DNA of 64,000 nt, from the NCBI GenBank assembly GCA_025526935.1, contig JAHLKD010000044.1, positions 1 through 64,000 of the forward strand, in the 5' to 3' direction. The stretch is from Cladochytrium replicatum (lineage: Eukaryota; Chytridiomycota; Chytridiomycetes; Cladochytriales; Cladochytriaceae). The notes beneath the pieces are model-generated. The model was not told where the DNA came from, searched no databases, and saw only the letters and a list, made by a program, of their open reading frames with translations. Below are positions 44,229 through 54,939 of the stretch, in pieces. A program made the translations under genes and the position numbers. Every line of letters begins with the position of its first letter. Positions within the stretch are counted from its first letter, which is position 1.

Positions 44229-46310
44229 AGAGAGCAGAACTTTATCGCCCAATTTCAGCTATTCTTGCTCCATTGTTCTTGCAACTTTCTCAGTCCATTT
44301 TTCGCAGTAGTCTTACACCCACTTCATGGAATCTTGGGCTTTTGCACCCAGTTTGGAAGCAACGTGGTACGCTTGGTGATATTACTAATTATCGCCCCAT
44401 TACTCTTTCGTGTGTTGCCCGAAAAATTTTTGAGCGAGCTTTGTTGCCACATCTTTATTCTGCTATCACGTCTCAACGCCCACTTGATGCTGCCCAAGCG
44501 GGATTTCAGTCACACCGCTCGGGAATGGAATGTGTTTTTGGTCTTCAGGCATGTATCTCCCGTGCGTCTAATGCCAAGGTTCCTTGGGTTGCTGGTTTTT
44601 TAGATATTCAAGCAGCTTATGACACCACAAATCGTGCAATTCTTTGGGCTGAGCTTCTTTCTAGGGGAGTACCGTTGCCATTTGTTTTTGTTTTGAAGTC
44701 TCTGTTTGATTTTTGTTCTTCCAGAGTGGTTGTTGCAAATTGTTTTTCAGATGCTTTTGATTTGTTTAGAGGTTTGTTTCAAGGTTCTGTTCTCAGTCCA
44801 CTTCTCTATATCACTTTTCTTGATCCTCTACCTGGGCTCCTCCGACCATTTGCCCCACCTATAACACTCTTTCATCCTGCCAAACCACGATATAATTCTT
44901 TTTTATTTGCAGATGATTTGGCCTTGTTTGCAATTACTTTGGATGCTATGCAGGTTCTTCTCTCTGTTTGTGACCAGTTTGCCCAAGCTCGTGGTTTTTC
45001 TTTTGCTCCTTTGAAGTCTGTGATTCTCACAAAAATTCCTATTCCTGCTCATTCGCCTTTGCTTCTTCATGGTCAACCTCTGCCTGTCAAGCCTTCATTT
45101 CGTTATCTGGGTTGCTTTTTTGGAGATACTGGATTTGATGTTTCACTGACTATTTCCCATCGACTTGCCAAAGCGCGCGCAGCTTCTTTTGCTTTGCTTT
45201 CTTTTTCAAGGATGTTTAGTTCTCATTCTCTGGTTGTGGTTCGTCATTTGTTTTTGTCTTTTATTCGACCTACGCTTGAATTTGGTTTATATTTTATTCT
45301 TCCCTCTGTTGCTGTTTGCAAACCAGTTCGGACTTTTATTCACCAATGTTTGTGTCGATTTCTTCGCCTTTCATTTTCTACTTCAATTGCTGGGGTTTTA
45401 CTGTTTTTTAAGTTTCCTGACCTTCAGTTTCGGCTTCAATATCTGCAGTTTCAGATGTTTCAACGTTGGCTGGATGATGATGCCCCTGATATGGTTCACT
45501 CTATGTTGTCATTCTTTCTTCACCAGGGAAAGCACTTTCGTTGTTCTCCTGTCCCTTTCAACAATCACTTCCTCTTCCCGGCTGCAAATGTTGTAGTTCC
45601 CAAACCTTCTGATGTTATCGCAAATCACTTTCACCAAGTAGCCTCATCTGCCTATGGTTCTATAGCTGCTAGCTTTGCTCCCCTTGCATCTGCACACCCT
45701 CATGCGCTAGCAATTGCTCCTCCATGCTTCCCTATTTCGTCAATCTTGAGGCTTCTGCAGTATCGCCTTGGACGTTTGTTTTATCACCCCCGCAAGCAGT
45801 GTTGTCACTGCCGCACTGCAACTCTCTCTAGATCTCATGTTTCAGAATGTCTGTGTCTTGACCTATTGTTGCCTCCTGTTCCTGTTCCTGTTTTACAACT
45901 TCCGCTTGACGTTGCAATTGATAGCCTTCGTCCACTTCGCATTGTCAACCCAGTGAATCTTGCACCGTGGTATCTAGTTTTTCGTTGTCTCCATAAGATT
46001 TGGCTTCACTGTATGGGTCTGCCATTAGAAGTTTCTCCTCCAGACTACCTCTTTGGCCCTGCATTTGTGGATCTTTAACGGTTTCTTTTTTATTATTATT
46101 ACTCACCTGTTTTTTTGGCACCTTAGCAGTATCTGACGGGTAGCCACAGGTTTGAGTTTACATTCTCTGTTTTGCTTTGTTGCTTTTCCTTATGCTGCGC
46201 GCGCTTCCCTATGTGCTGGTCCATGACCATCTTGTAAGGCACTTTGGGTGTTGTTTTTTGTTATGCATTGTATGTGCAAAATAAATAATAATATTGTTTA
46301 AAAAGAAAAA
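44229..46310 (+). mobile_element. LINE-B, 5'-truncated, reverse transcriptase frame open
   Basis: Begins inside reverse transcriptase (AELYRPISAILAPLFLQLSQ). An uninterrupted frame runs to 46078: TNYRPITLSCVARKIFERAL, AGFQSHRSGMECVFGL, FLDIQAAYDTTNRAI, LFRGLFQGSVLSPLLY, the catalytic SFLFADDLALFA near 44905, and the C-terminal CCHCRTATLSRSHVSEC. The endonuclease and ORF1 are missing, so it cannot move by itself, but the open frame and intact FADD suggest recent insertion. The 3' UTR ends with GCGCGCTTCCCTATGTGCTG, TTATGCATTGTATGTGC and AATAAATAATAATATTGTTT. Confidence 0.94.
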
Positions 46311-46370
46311 GAAAGAGTTCAAAAAAAAGGTTCAAAAAAAAATATTATGAAGTTCAAAAAAAAAAAAGAG
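46311..46370 (+). repeat. Stacked minimal retrotransposon 3' ends
   Basis: Short units GAGTTCAAAAAAAA, GGTTCAAAAAAAAA and ATATTATGAAGTTCAAAAAA follow each other. TATTATGAAGTTCA plus A-run is exactly the terminus of LINE-A. They look like LINE-A insertions truncated after fewer than 20 bases, or slippage products of such an end. Confidence 0.6.
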
Positions 46371-46411
46371 GAAAAAAAGGCTCTCTCTGTGTCTCTCTCT
46401 CTCTAAAATCA

Positions 46412-47110
46412 ATGCTGCCTGATGCGCCGCATGCCACGCCGCCCGCCGCAACCCCCGCTGTGCCCCCTTATGGGCTTTCTGGTGGCACCGTCATTTTTGA
46501 GGCCCGTTTGCACCCCCGTGCCTCTTCTGTTGAAAATTCTGCTCGACAGCTTCCACTCTCCGCTCCTGCCTCTCCAATTCACTGGGCTGATGATGTGAAT
46601 ATGGGCGAGGATGAAATGCCGAATCACGTGATTTCCGATCACGTGACCAGCGCGCCTGCTGAACATGAATTGCCCCGTGGTCGCTCCCGTTCTCGTTCCC
46701 GATCACATCTGCCCGGCGTCCAGGTTCTTGCTGCTGTGGCTGCTCCCTCGAGTGTTGCATCTCTGGCCGATCTCCGTGTCGTTCTTACTCAGATGCGATC
46801 TGTTTGTGCAACCTTCGATCCGTTGGCGATGCTGGATCCTATGCTTGTACATTTGCCGAGGGACACTCCTGCTGAATTTTTTAGTGTTTGTCGTGATATG
46901 GCCGAGGATCCGGTGGGTCGCTTTGGGAGGCTGCTGCCTTCGCCTTCACCTCCGGTTGCCCCTGTCTCCCGCCATGATGATGTGGCTACGCCTGTGTGCC
47001 TTTCCCCTAGACAACTGCATGGTAATCCTCTAATTCAGGACGATCTTGGGAACTCTGGTGCTCCTGGCCCTCGCCCCCCGTCTAGTCAACCTGCCCTGCC
47101 CCCCGTCTAG
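46412..47110 (+). CDS. LINE-A ORF1, N-terminal part
   Basis: 232 codons starting MLPDAPHATPPAA, up to the tandem-repeat block. It is Pro/Ala/Ser-rich with an Arg-Ser stretch (RGRSRSRSRSHLPG) and a more ordered middle (SLADLRVVLTQMRSVCATFD, LVHLPRDTPAEFFSVCRDMA). ORF1 proteins of LINEs bind the element RNA. The frame closes inside the 20-bp repeat array, whose unit is not a multiple of three. Confidence 0.75.
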   Translation: MLPDAPHATPPAATPAVPPYGLSGGTVIFEARLHPRASSVENSARQLPLSAPASPIHWADDVNMGEDEMPNHVISDHVTSAPAEHELPRGRSRSRSRSHLPGVQVLAAVAAPSSVASLADLRVVLTQMRSVCATFDPLAMLDPMLVHLPRDTPAEFFSVCRDMAEDPVGRFGRLLPSPSPPVAPVSRHDDVATPVCLSPRQLHGNPLIQDDLGNSGAPGPRPPSSQPALPPV

Positions 47111-47330
47111 TCAACCTGCCCTGCCCCCCGTCTAGTCGACCTGCCCCCTGTCTAGTCGACCTGCCCCCCGTCCAGTCGACCTGCCCCCCGTCCAGTCGAC
47201 CTGCCCCCCGTCCAGTCGACCTGCCCCCCGTCCAGTCGACCTGCCCCCCGTCCAGTCGACCTGCCCCCCGTCTAGTCGACCTGCCCCCCGTCTAGTCGGC
47301 CTGCCCCCTGTCTAGTCGACCTGCCCCACA
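47075..47330. repeat. 20-bp minisatellite in LINE-A ORF1
   Basis: About twelve tandem copies of a unit like GTCGACCTGCCCCCCGTCTA with small variants (GTCAACCTG, GTCCAGTCG). Each unit contains a TAG in one frame, and a 20-bp period cycles through all frames. The expansion therefore splits ORF1 into two frames. Confidence 0.92.
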
Positions 47331-47983
47331 TGGACCTCGTGGTCCACGCACTTATGCCGCTGCTGCTGCCAATGCCCCTGCCCGTGCTTGAGAGTCTCCC
47401 CACACTGAGTGCTGAATCTCGTCCAGAAGCTGTCAGGACTGCCCTTGCTGGTCGTGACCCCACTTCAAATGTCAGCCTTCGTGGCCCTCGGCCTGTTGTA
47501 TTCTATCCACCGACCTCTCCGCTGCTGGTCTCCCCACCTGCTGATCTTCAGGCTCGTGTGGATGATTTGACCACTGTGTACATCAAGGACATCATGAGAC
47601 AGCGGCTCAGCTTTGTGCGGACCATGCTGAGGGCTCTCTTGGGCGATGAGGTGGTGCGTGGTATCCGCCGCATCGGTTTTGTTGGTCGCAACATTGCTTC
47701 CTTTATCTGTATTCGCTCAACTGCAATTGCTCTCCGTGCGCACTTCTCCACCCAGGAAGCTTCCACTGACGAATCAAACCCTGACTTTCTTTGCCGAGCC
47801 TCTACTTTGCCTTTGGAGCAGCGGGAGGCTGCAGTCAGGGAAGTTGTCCACAAGAGATATGCACATATCCTCAGTTCAGTTACTGATCCTGCTATTTTCC
47901 TGTATGTCCATGGTCAGCTCCCCATGGATGCTCAGGAAACTGTGCTGGACAGTGCCCGCAGGATTGCGCGTCAGCCTCGCTAA
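47330..47983 (+). CDS. LINE-A ORF1, C-terminal part
   Basis: After the minisatellite the frame is open for 217 codons to TAA at 47981. It contains a folded-looking segment, IKDIMRQRLSFVRTMLRALL, RRIGFVGRNIASFICIRSTA and LRAHFSTQEA, compatible with an RRM-like RNA-binding domain as in many LINE ORF1 proteins. That assignment is inference. The segment has no natural start of its own; it continues ORF1. ORF2 starts 14 bp later. Confidence 0.7.
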   Translation: MDLVVHALMPLLLPMPLPVLESLPTLSAESRPEAVRTALAGRDPTSNVSLRGPRPVVFYPPTSPLLVSPPADLQARVDDLTTVYIKDIMRQRLSFVRTMLRALLGDEVVRGIRRIGFVGRNIASFICIRSTAIALRAHFSTQEASTDESNPDFLCRASTLPLEQREAAVREVVHKRYAHILSSVTDPAIFLYVHGQLPMDAQETVLDSARRIARQPR

Positions 47984-47997
47984 ACCAATCTTCGTCA

Positions 47998-50750
47998 ATG
48001 ATTAGTGTTCGAGTTGGTATCTTCAATTGTCGAAATTTGAGCTTTGGAGTTCTTGATTCACTGTTTCGTTTTATGCGCGCAAATCACATTGTTTTTCTGC
48101 TCCTGACTGAAACACACCTTTTTCCTTTAGACCTGCTGCCTTCCCCAGATTTGATTTTTGACACTCGTTTTCCTCCTGGGTCATCGGGTATACGACAGGC
48201 TGGTGTGGGAGTCTTGATCAATCGCAGCTTTGTAGAGCTTCTGATTTCCGTCTCATTTCTAGTTATGGTGGCACCTCTCTATGTTTTACATTTCGTGAGC
48301 TTTTGGTTAGAGTATTATTTGACTCCGTGTGGTATTGCTCAGGACCCCTTCCTTGAAGAGTTTATTGCTTCGCTTCCTCAACATGTGGCGTCGTCTCCGT
48401 GCCCTGTTCTTTTGTTGGGCGATTTCAATGCCCGTTTTTTAGCTACTGGTGATCATTCTTCAAATCGTAGTGGTAGGTTGTTTGAGCAATTTATTTCTGC
48501 CGCTAGTTCCTCTCTAGTTAAGCACCTTCCTGCCATAACCCCACATTTTCTTCTCGCAATGGTGACTCCGTTATCGATTTGTTGTTTGTCAATCCTCTGC
48601 TTCAATGTGATCCTATTTCTTACATAGTTCATAGTCGTCTAGCCGACGGCGAGTTTATGCCTTGGGCTTCTGACCATTTTCCGGTTACAGCTGTTTTTTC
48701 TTTTGCTCCTCCCAATGCCAGCGCTCCCTCTGCTGCACCCCCCCACAAGCGCTGGGCTGCTCATCTGTTGCGTGAACCTGCTGTCTTTCAAGCAATGGAG
48801 GATGTGGGACATTTCTTTTTTGATCCCACCCTTGCTGATGTCAATGCTGCGCTCAGTCCAATTTTAGAAGCTCCCGCCTTTGCCCAAATGTCTGTGGATG
48901 TTGCACAGGGATGTATTGACTCTGCATTGGATATTATTTTGTCCTTTGTTACTTCGTGTGCTGCTTGTGTCATTGGACCCCCCAGTTTAGTTCGTCGTCG
49001 CCCTGCCCTGCCATTGTTGCCGCCATTTTTAGTGGCCTTGCGACGGAGCTACTTACTTGCTCATAAGCACTTTTTAGCTGCTTCTTCCTGTGATGATCCT
49101 GATCCTGTTTTAGTTGAGTATTGCCGCTTGGAGCGTGACCGGCTATCGCGTGAGCGTGTCAAAGCTTTTCGTACTTGGTCTCTTTCCCAGTGAGCTCGAG
49201 AGGCTTCTGGCGACAATATGTTAAGTTCTTCTCCTAGTTCTTTAACCGAGGTTAGCAAAGTTCTTTCCACCGCGCGTAGGTGTCATCAATGGCCCTCAGC
49301 TGCAAGTGGTTTATTGTCTGATCCTGCCTCTTTATCTCATTATCGCAATCACTTTGCCTCCGTTTATCAGACTCAGTTTGCACAATCCTCTGCCAATGCA
49401 GAACACGTTCGTCTACCTGCGCTGAATGATTCTGTGTCAGTTAGTGTTAGTGACTTTGTTTGTGCTATTCGTTCTTCCCCAAACAACTCTGCTCCTGGCC
49501 CAAACCATATTCCAGCTGAGTTATTTAAGCCGTTAGCTTCTAATGTTGCTATTCTTTTCGTTCAACTTTCAAACGCTATTTTCTGTTCAGGTTTGTCGCC
49601 CTCTGCCTGGAAAGCTGGCTTGTTGTTACCTGTTTGGAAGAATAAGGGTTCCATTGGTGATATTAGTCAGTACCGCCCCATTACTTTCCAATGTTGATAG
49701 AAAAATCTTTGAGCGTACCTTGCTTCCTATGCTTGTAGCTTATGTTGGTAAACTTGATCCCGCCCAAGCTGGTTTCCAGGCCAATCGTTCAGGTGTTGAG
49801 TGTGTTTTTGCATTAGATGCTACCCTTCGACGGGCTTCCCGCACTGCTCTGCCTTATTGTGTTACTTTCTTAGACATTAAAGCAGCGTATGATGCTGTGC
49901 ATAGGCCTCTTTTGTAGGAATGTCTTCGTCAATTTCCCAGAATTCCCAACCGTTTGATCTCTGTTTTGATGAGTTTGTTTGATCGTTGTTCTTCTCAGGG
50001 TGTTATAGAGAATCGTTCTTCTGATTTGTTTTCGCTTCCACGAGGTCTCTTTCAAGGTTCTGTTTTGTCTCCGTTCTTGTACTCAGTTTTCATCAATCCT
50101 TTAGCACAGCTCCTTCTTCGTGTGAAGATTTTGCTTTAGCTTCTCATTTTGTGTTTTCACCTTCAAAGTGTGCTGTGTTATCTTCTCAGCGGTTACCCAC
50201 CCCCTTGAAGCTTCATGGCTCTGCCCTCCCTGTCGAGGTTTCATTTAGATACCTTGGTCACTATTTTACTATTGCAGGGTTTGATCTTGCTGCAACTATT
50301 GATCATTGCTTAGAGAAAGCTCGTGCCTCATTGCATCTTTTTGCACCTTATGTCTCGTACTTTGGTGGGTCTGCTCCTCGTGTTGCTAGGTTGTTGTTTT
50401 TGTCTCTTATTAGACCTTCACTTGAGTTTGGTTTAGCACTTATTCGGCCTTCCACTGCTCAGCTTCAGGTACTCGAGCGTTTTTGTTATCATGCACTGTG
50501 TCATCTGTTTTCGCTAGCCCATACCACTTCGCGTGTTGGTTTGTTGCTGTTAGCAGTGACGATCCCGGCTACCTCTTGACATTGCAATTGGTATGCTTTC
50601 ACCACGGACTTTTTATCCTTCCCCTGCTTTTTCCCGGTGGGTTCTTGTTCTTTGTGCACTTAACCGCATTTGGTCAAACTGTCTTGGTTATGACCTAGTT
50701 TTGTCTCCAGCTCCTGATTCTATCTTGTCTGCTTTTGCTGATTTGGATAG
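47998..50750 (+). pseudogene. LINE-A ORF2, endonuclease plus reverse transcriptase, broken
   Basis: Starts MISVRVGIFNCRNLS. The APE endonuclease motifs are complete: the Asn in GIFNCRN, LLLTETHLF, LLLGDFNARF and ASDHFPV. Reverse transcriptase begins near 49460 (SVSDFVCAIRSSPNNSAPGP). Breaks: a frameshift near 48530, TGA at 49191, a lost base near 49690 (PITF|QC), TAG at 49915, and two deletions (50120, 50556). The last residues read ADLDR before the 3' UTR. It shows the full domain order of the family: EN, RT, C-terminal Cys/His region. Confidence 0.88.
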
Positions 50751-50885
50751 AAACATTTTACTTTTCCTACAGCTCGCACAGCTCCCCATGTGCTGCCAAT
50801 TTACGTGTATTTTTACACTTGTATTTGGATTTTGCACCAGCGGGTGAAGTATTGGTTTGACAATAAATACATATTTAGAAGTTCA

Positions 50886-52735
50886 AAAAAAAAGGATGGT
50901 TTTCTTGCTTTATTAGATTTTTAACCTTCATCTCCGGCTTCAATATCAGATGTTTCAGCGTTGGTTGGATGATGATGCCCCAGATATGGTTCACTCTATT
51001 TTGTCCTTTCTTCACCAGGGAAAGAATTTTCGTTGTTCTCCTGTTCCTTTCAACAATCCCTTCCTCTTCCCGGCTGCAAATGTTGTAATTTCCAAACCTT
51101 CTGATGTTATTGCAAATTACTTTCACCAAGTAGCCTTATCTGCCTATGGTTCTATAGCTGCTAACTTTGCTCCCCTTGCATCTGCCCACCCTCATGCGCT
51201 AGCAACTGCTCCTATTTCGTTATCTTGTATCGTCTGGGACGTTTGTTTTATCACCCCACAAACAGTGTTGTTGCTGCACTGCAACTCTCTCTAGATCTCA
51301 TGTTTCAGAATGTTTGCGTCTTGACCTGCTGTTGCCTCCTGTTCCTGTTCCTGTTTTACAGCTTCCGCTTGATGTTGCAATTGATAGCCTTTGTCCACTT
51401 TGCATTGTCAACCCCAGCGAATCTTGCACCGTGGTATTTGGGGAAGAACAAATAGCACAAACAAAGTCACTAACACTAACTGACAAAGAATCATTCAGCG
51501 CATGTAGACAAACGTGTTCTGCAGTGGCGGAGGATTGTGCAGACTGAGTTGATACATGGAAGCAAAGTGATTGCGATAATGAGATAGAGAGGCAGGATCA
51601 GACAGTAAACCACTAGCAGCTGAACATTGTTGATAACTCCTGTTAAAAACCAACCGTCTTTAGCTGTACGTAGCTAGCACAACAGCTCCAGGTTCCGCCT
51701 CTTGGCCCACTACCTGTTCTCCCAGGTGTGTGCATGTACCTAATAATCAGACAGGCTGTACACTACCCAAGCTGGTCAGGCAACCAGGGAATGCTGTGGT
51801 CAAAGACATAGGTTGGGACAAGCAAAAGAAAAACTGCTGTAACAGGAAAGTGGTCAGAAGCCCAAGGCATAAACTCGCCGTCGGCTAGACGACTATGAAC
51901 TATGTAAGAAATAGGATCACATTGAAGCAGAGGATTGACAAACAACAAATCGATAATGGAGTCACCATTGCGAGAAGAAAATGTGGGGTTATGGCAGGAA
52001 GGGCGCTTAACTAGAGAGAAACTAGCGGCAGAAATAAATTGCTCAAACAACCTACCACTACGATTTGAAGAATGATCACCAGTATCTAAAAAACGGCCAT
52101 TGAAAGCGCCCAACAAAAGAACAGGACACGGAGAAGACGCACATGTTGAGGAAGTGAAGCAATAAAATCTTCAAGGAAGGGGTCCTGAGCAATACCACAA
52201 GGAGGCAAATAATACCCTCCAACCAAAAGCCCACGAAATGTAAACCATAGAGAGGTACCACTACATTTTTTTGATTTTTTTGAAACAATATTATTTATTT
52301 TGCACATACATTGCATAACGAAAAACAACACCTAAAGTGCCTTACAACATAGTCATGGCCCAGCAAATAGGGAAGCGCGCACAGCATAAGGAAAAGCAAC
52401 AAAGGAAAACAGAGAATATAAACTCAAACCTGTGGCTACCTGTCAGATACTGCTAAGGTGCCAAAAAAATAGGTGAGTAATAAATAATGAAAAAAGAAAA
52501 GTTAAAGATCCACAAATGCAGGGCCAAAGAGAGAGTCTGGAGGAGAAACTTCTAATGGCACGCCCATATAGTGAAGCCAAATCATATGAAGACAACAAAA
52601 AACAAAACAAACTGCCCCAAACCATATTCCAGCTGAGTTGTTTAAGCCGTTAGCTTCTGAAGTTGCTATTCTTTTTGTTCAACTTTCAAAAGCTATTTTT
52701 CTTCAGGTTTGCCCCCTCTGCCTGCCACTCAATTT
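50886..52735. mobile_element. Mosaic of LINE-A and LINE-B fragments in both orientations
   Basis: Several pieces in a row. 50920-51440 (+) is the LINE-B C-terminal region (FQRWLDDDAPDMVHSILSFL, PFNNPFLFPAANVV). 51440-51640 (-) is the LINE-A region of copy 1 positions 880-1060. 51641-51790 is LTR-like. 51800-52262 (-) is LINE-A endonuclease (GRLFEQFISAAS, ASDHFPVTAVF). 52264-52600 (-) is a LINE-B 3' end with T-run. 52611-52725 (+) is LINE-A reverse transcriptase (PNHIPAELFKPLASE). All are dead. The mix of strands suggests later rearrangement or repeated insertion. Confidence 0.82.
51641..51790. repeat. LTR-like fragment, second copy
   Basis: Shares GCTAGCACAACAGCTCCAGG and CTCTTGGCCCA with 5420-5458. 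It begins TGTTAAAAACC, a plausible LTR edge. It sits between two antisense LINE-A pieces, with some LINE-A sequence missing at the junction. Confidence 0.45.
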
Positions 52736-52739
52736 CCAC

Positions 52740-53390
52740 CACTCGAGCACATCATCTTTTCCATGCAGGGTTAGATCCATGTCATGATTCGAACATTTCA
52801 TTTCCGATTTGCTTCTCTTCCACCAATCCAAAGGACCACTTCAACTCGAGACCACTCAAGGACATGCACATGTCCCGCGCTGCTCGCAAGGTCCATAGCA
52901 GCTTTGCTCCACTTGAGTTCCCAACCGCTTGATTTCCACCAATCGAGGATCTCGAAAAAGCCACGCTTACTTGCAACGTCCTTAGCATCGTAACTCCACT
53001 GCCGCTCCAGACCGCTTAATGTCCACCAGGTGAGAACTTCTAGATATCTATTCCAGCAGGCCATATCGATTGCAATTTTTGCGCGCTTCATCTCCAGTCT
53101 CGAGCACTTTCACATCACAGACTGCACTGGCACGATCCATTGCGTCAGTACTCCAGGTCATCGCAAGTCTGCTTGTTTTCCACCATGCAAGAACCACAGC
53201 TTTTCCTGGCTCGCTCGCTTTGTCCATAACGTAAGGTGATTTGCTCCATTTTAGCCCCAATCCGCTTGCCTTCCACCAGTCCTGCAGATGCACAATGACA
53301 TAGAACCCACATACTGGCAGCGAGCAAAGAGTTTTCACAGTTCAACTAACCATAGCTTATCCATAAAGATTCCATGCACAGTCTTTCTTG
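52740..53390 (-). pseudogene. Ankyrin-like WW-repeat pseudogene
   Basis: Minus-strand repeats of the same kind as the intact gene at 30504: DWWKASGLGLKWSK, LAWWKTSRLAMTWSTDAMDR, LTWWTLSGLERQWS, LDWWKSSGWELKWSKAAMDL and ASSAGHVHVLEWS. They lie in at least two frames and lack the F-box-like N-terminus. It ends close to the Copia target site at 53401. Confidence 0.8.
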
Positions 53391-53400
53391 AATTGTAGAG

Positions 53401-53421
53401 CAATTACATCCACCACTTTAC
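53401..53421 (+). repeat. 21-bp target-site duplication, left copy
   Basis: Starts CAATTACATCC and ends CACTTTAC. It is identical over all 21 bases to 59518-59538 and directly precedes TGTCAAACG. Confidence 0.9.
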
Positions 53422-53667
53422 TGTCAAACGTGCACTCTACACAAATGTGCCGTCCTGCCGTAAATCAATACACACGTTACCACGCTGCTCCTGCACAAGA
53501 GCTAGTAGACTCACACGTTATCAGCACACACTGCTCCAAATCATCGGCGATCAAGCTCCAAACTGGCAGGAAAATGTCGCACCTGCTCTAATCAAAACGG
53601 AAACAGGCAAAACAGCCCTCCAGCACAACAAAACTACCACCCCAGATCATCACCACCGCCATTCACC

Positions 53668-54677
53668 ATGTCCAACTTGAAGGGCAAGAAGATTATCCTG
53701 CAGACTGATGGATCCAACTGGATTGCACGCCAACATCCAGAAAATTGCCATCGCCAGTCTCCGCTCATTTTTGGACAAAAACAAAGTCATCCCTGGCATC
53801 AATGATGATGGCACCCTGGACTCAGCAAAAATCAACTTCACCCCGATGAAGACATTTTGTTCACCAATGCAACTTGACTTCTGCTATTCATCCAGGAATC
53901 CTTGCCGACTGACACTATTGGAGCTCAATATGCCGAATGGTACCACCTGGGCAAAATTCTGGAAGACCTCAAGACGACCTACACCCAACTTGCGAATGCT
54001 GCTGCAACTGAAGTACATCGAAAATGGCAGAAACTTCGCCTCTCTGATTATGTCGACATCATCGCCTACAACTCTGCGATCTTGAAAATTTCTGGCGAAA
54101 TGAAGCGATCGGACAAGCTGCCGAAGTCACAGATGAGAAGATGATAACAAAAACCTTGGAAACCTTCAAAGAACAAGACATCGCGATAAGCAACCAATTG
54201 AGAGCCAAACCTTTACTAAATATCATGATCTTGACACCCAGACACTTGACGACAGGGACTCACAGACTGGAAATACAAAGACAAGCCGAACTTGGCGGAC
54301 CTTCACTCAACATTGGCTATGATGGAATCCCTGTCCCCCAGGCTCTGGCAACATCGACTCCGACCTTACCTGTCCCAACTGGCCCTGCACTTCCTTCAAC
54401 TACAACAAAACCAGTGAACATGTTCATCTACCGTGGACGTGGCTGTGGACGTGGCCGTGGACGCGCTTGTGGACGCGGACGCAGCATGCGCCGTGGTGGA
54501 GGTCCCTCTCGCAATTTTGGATATTGCCCTCCTCATGGGCGTGGAAATGGTTCCACCCGCGGTAAGAATATGAAACCTGCACCACTGATCTGTTGTCATT
54601 GTGTCCAGTATGGACACGTCTCTAAGGTGTGCCAATGCGGAAGCCCAAGCTTTCAGTGCCTAGAACCCACAGCCTAA
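53668..54677 (+). pseudogene. Copia gag region
   Basis: Begins MSNLKGKKIILQTDGSNW. After a one-base shift it continues NIQKIAIASLRSFLDKNKVI, with more shifts near 53870 and 54140. The C-terminal part has an Arg/Gly tract (RGRGCGRGRGRACGRGR) and a CCHC zinc knuckle (CCHCVQYGHVSKVC), the nucleocapsid signature. It ends at TAA 54675. Confidence 0.78.
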
Positions 54678-54939
54678 CTACCAGAACAAACAAGACTCTT
54701 ATGGCCCTCGCCGTCGCGCAGTAACTAGCAATTACAAACCCATACCTTCACAACAATACTTTATGTTTTCTCATACTGATTCTGATATTCCCTACCCATC
54801 AGATCAAATGTCCCAGCAGACTGAAGAAGTTGTCGACAACGAGTACTACGAAGAGGAAGAATGTAATGACCAGGACTATGAATATTACTACGATGACAAC
54901 TATGACTACGTCGACTGAGGAACCACCGGCTGCAGGGAT

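Larger units (their letters stand above)
46371..50885 (+). mobile_element. LINE-A, longest copy, 5' end present, internally deleted
   Basis: The only copy with a 5' region: a short pyrimidine-rich leader (CTCTCTCTGTGTCTCTCTC), ORF1 (from 46412), a minisatellite inside ORF1, ORF2 from 47998, the LINE-A 3' UTR and a short A-run at about 50885. Compared with copy 1 it lacks about 130 bp at 50120, removing the catalytic FADD, and about 500 bp at 50556. ORF2 also has several shifts and stops. It cannot encode an active reverse transcriptase. Confidence 0.92.

Noticed and set aside
44045-46078. A 677-codon open frame joining the LINE-A tail to LINE-B reverse transcriptase
   Set aside because: The frame runs through the LINE-A 3' UTR and A-tail by chance. 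The LINE-B coding part begins only at about 44229.
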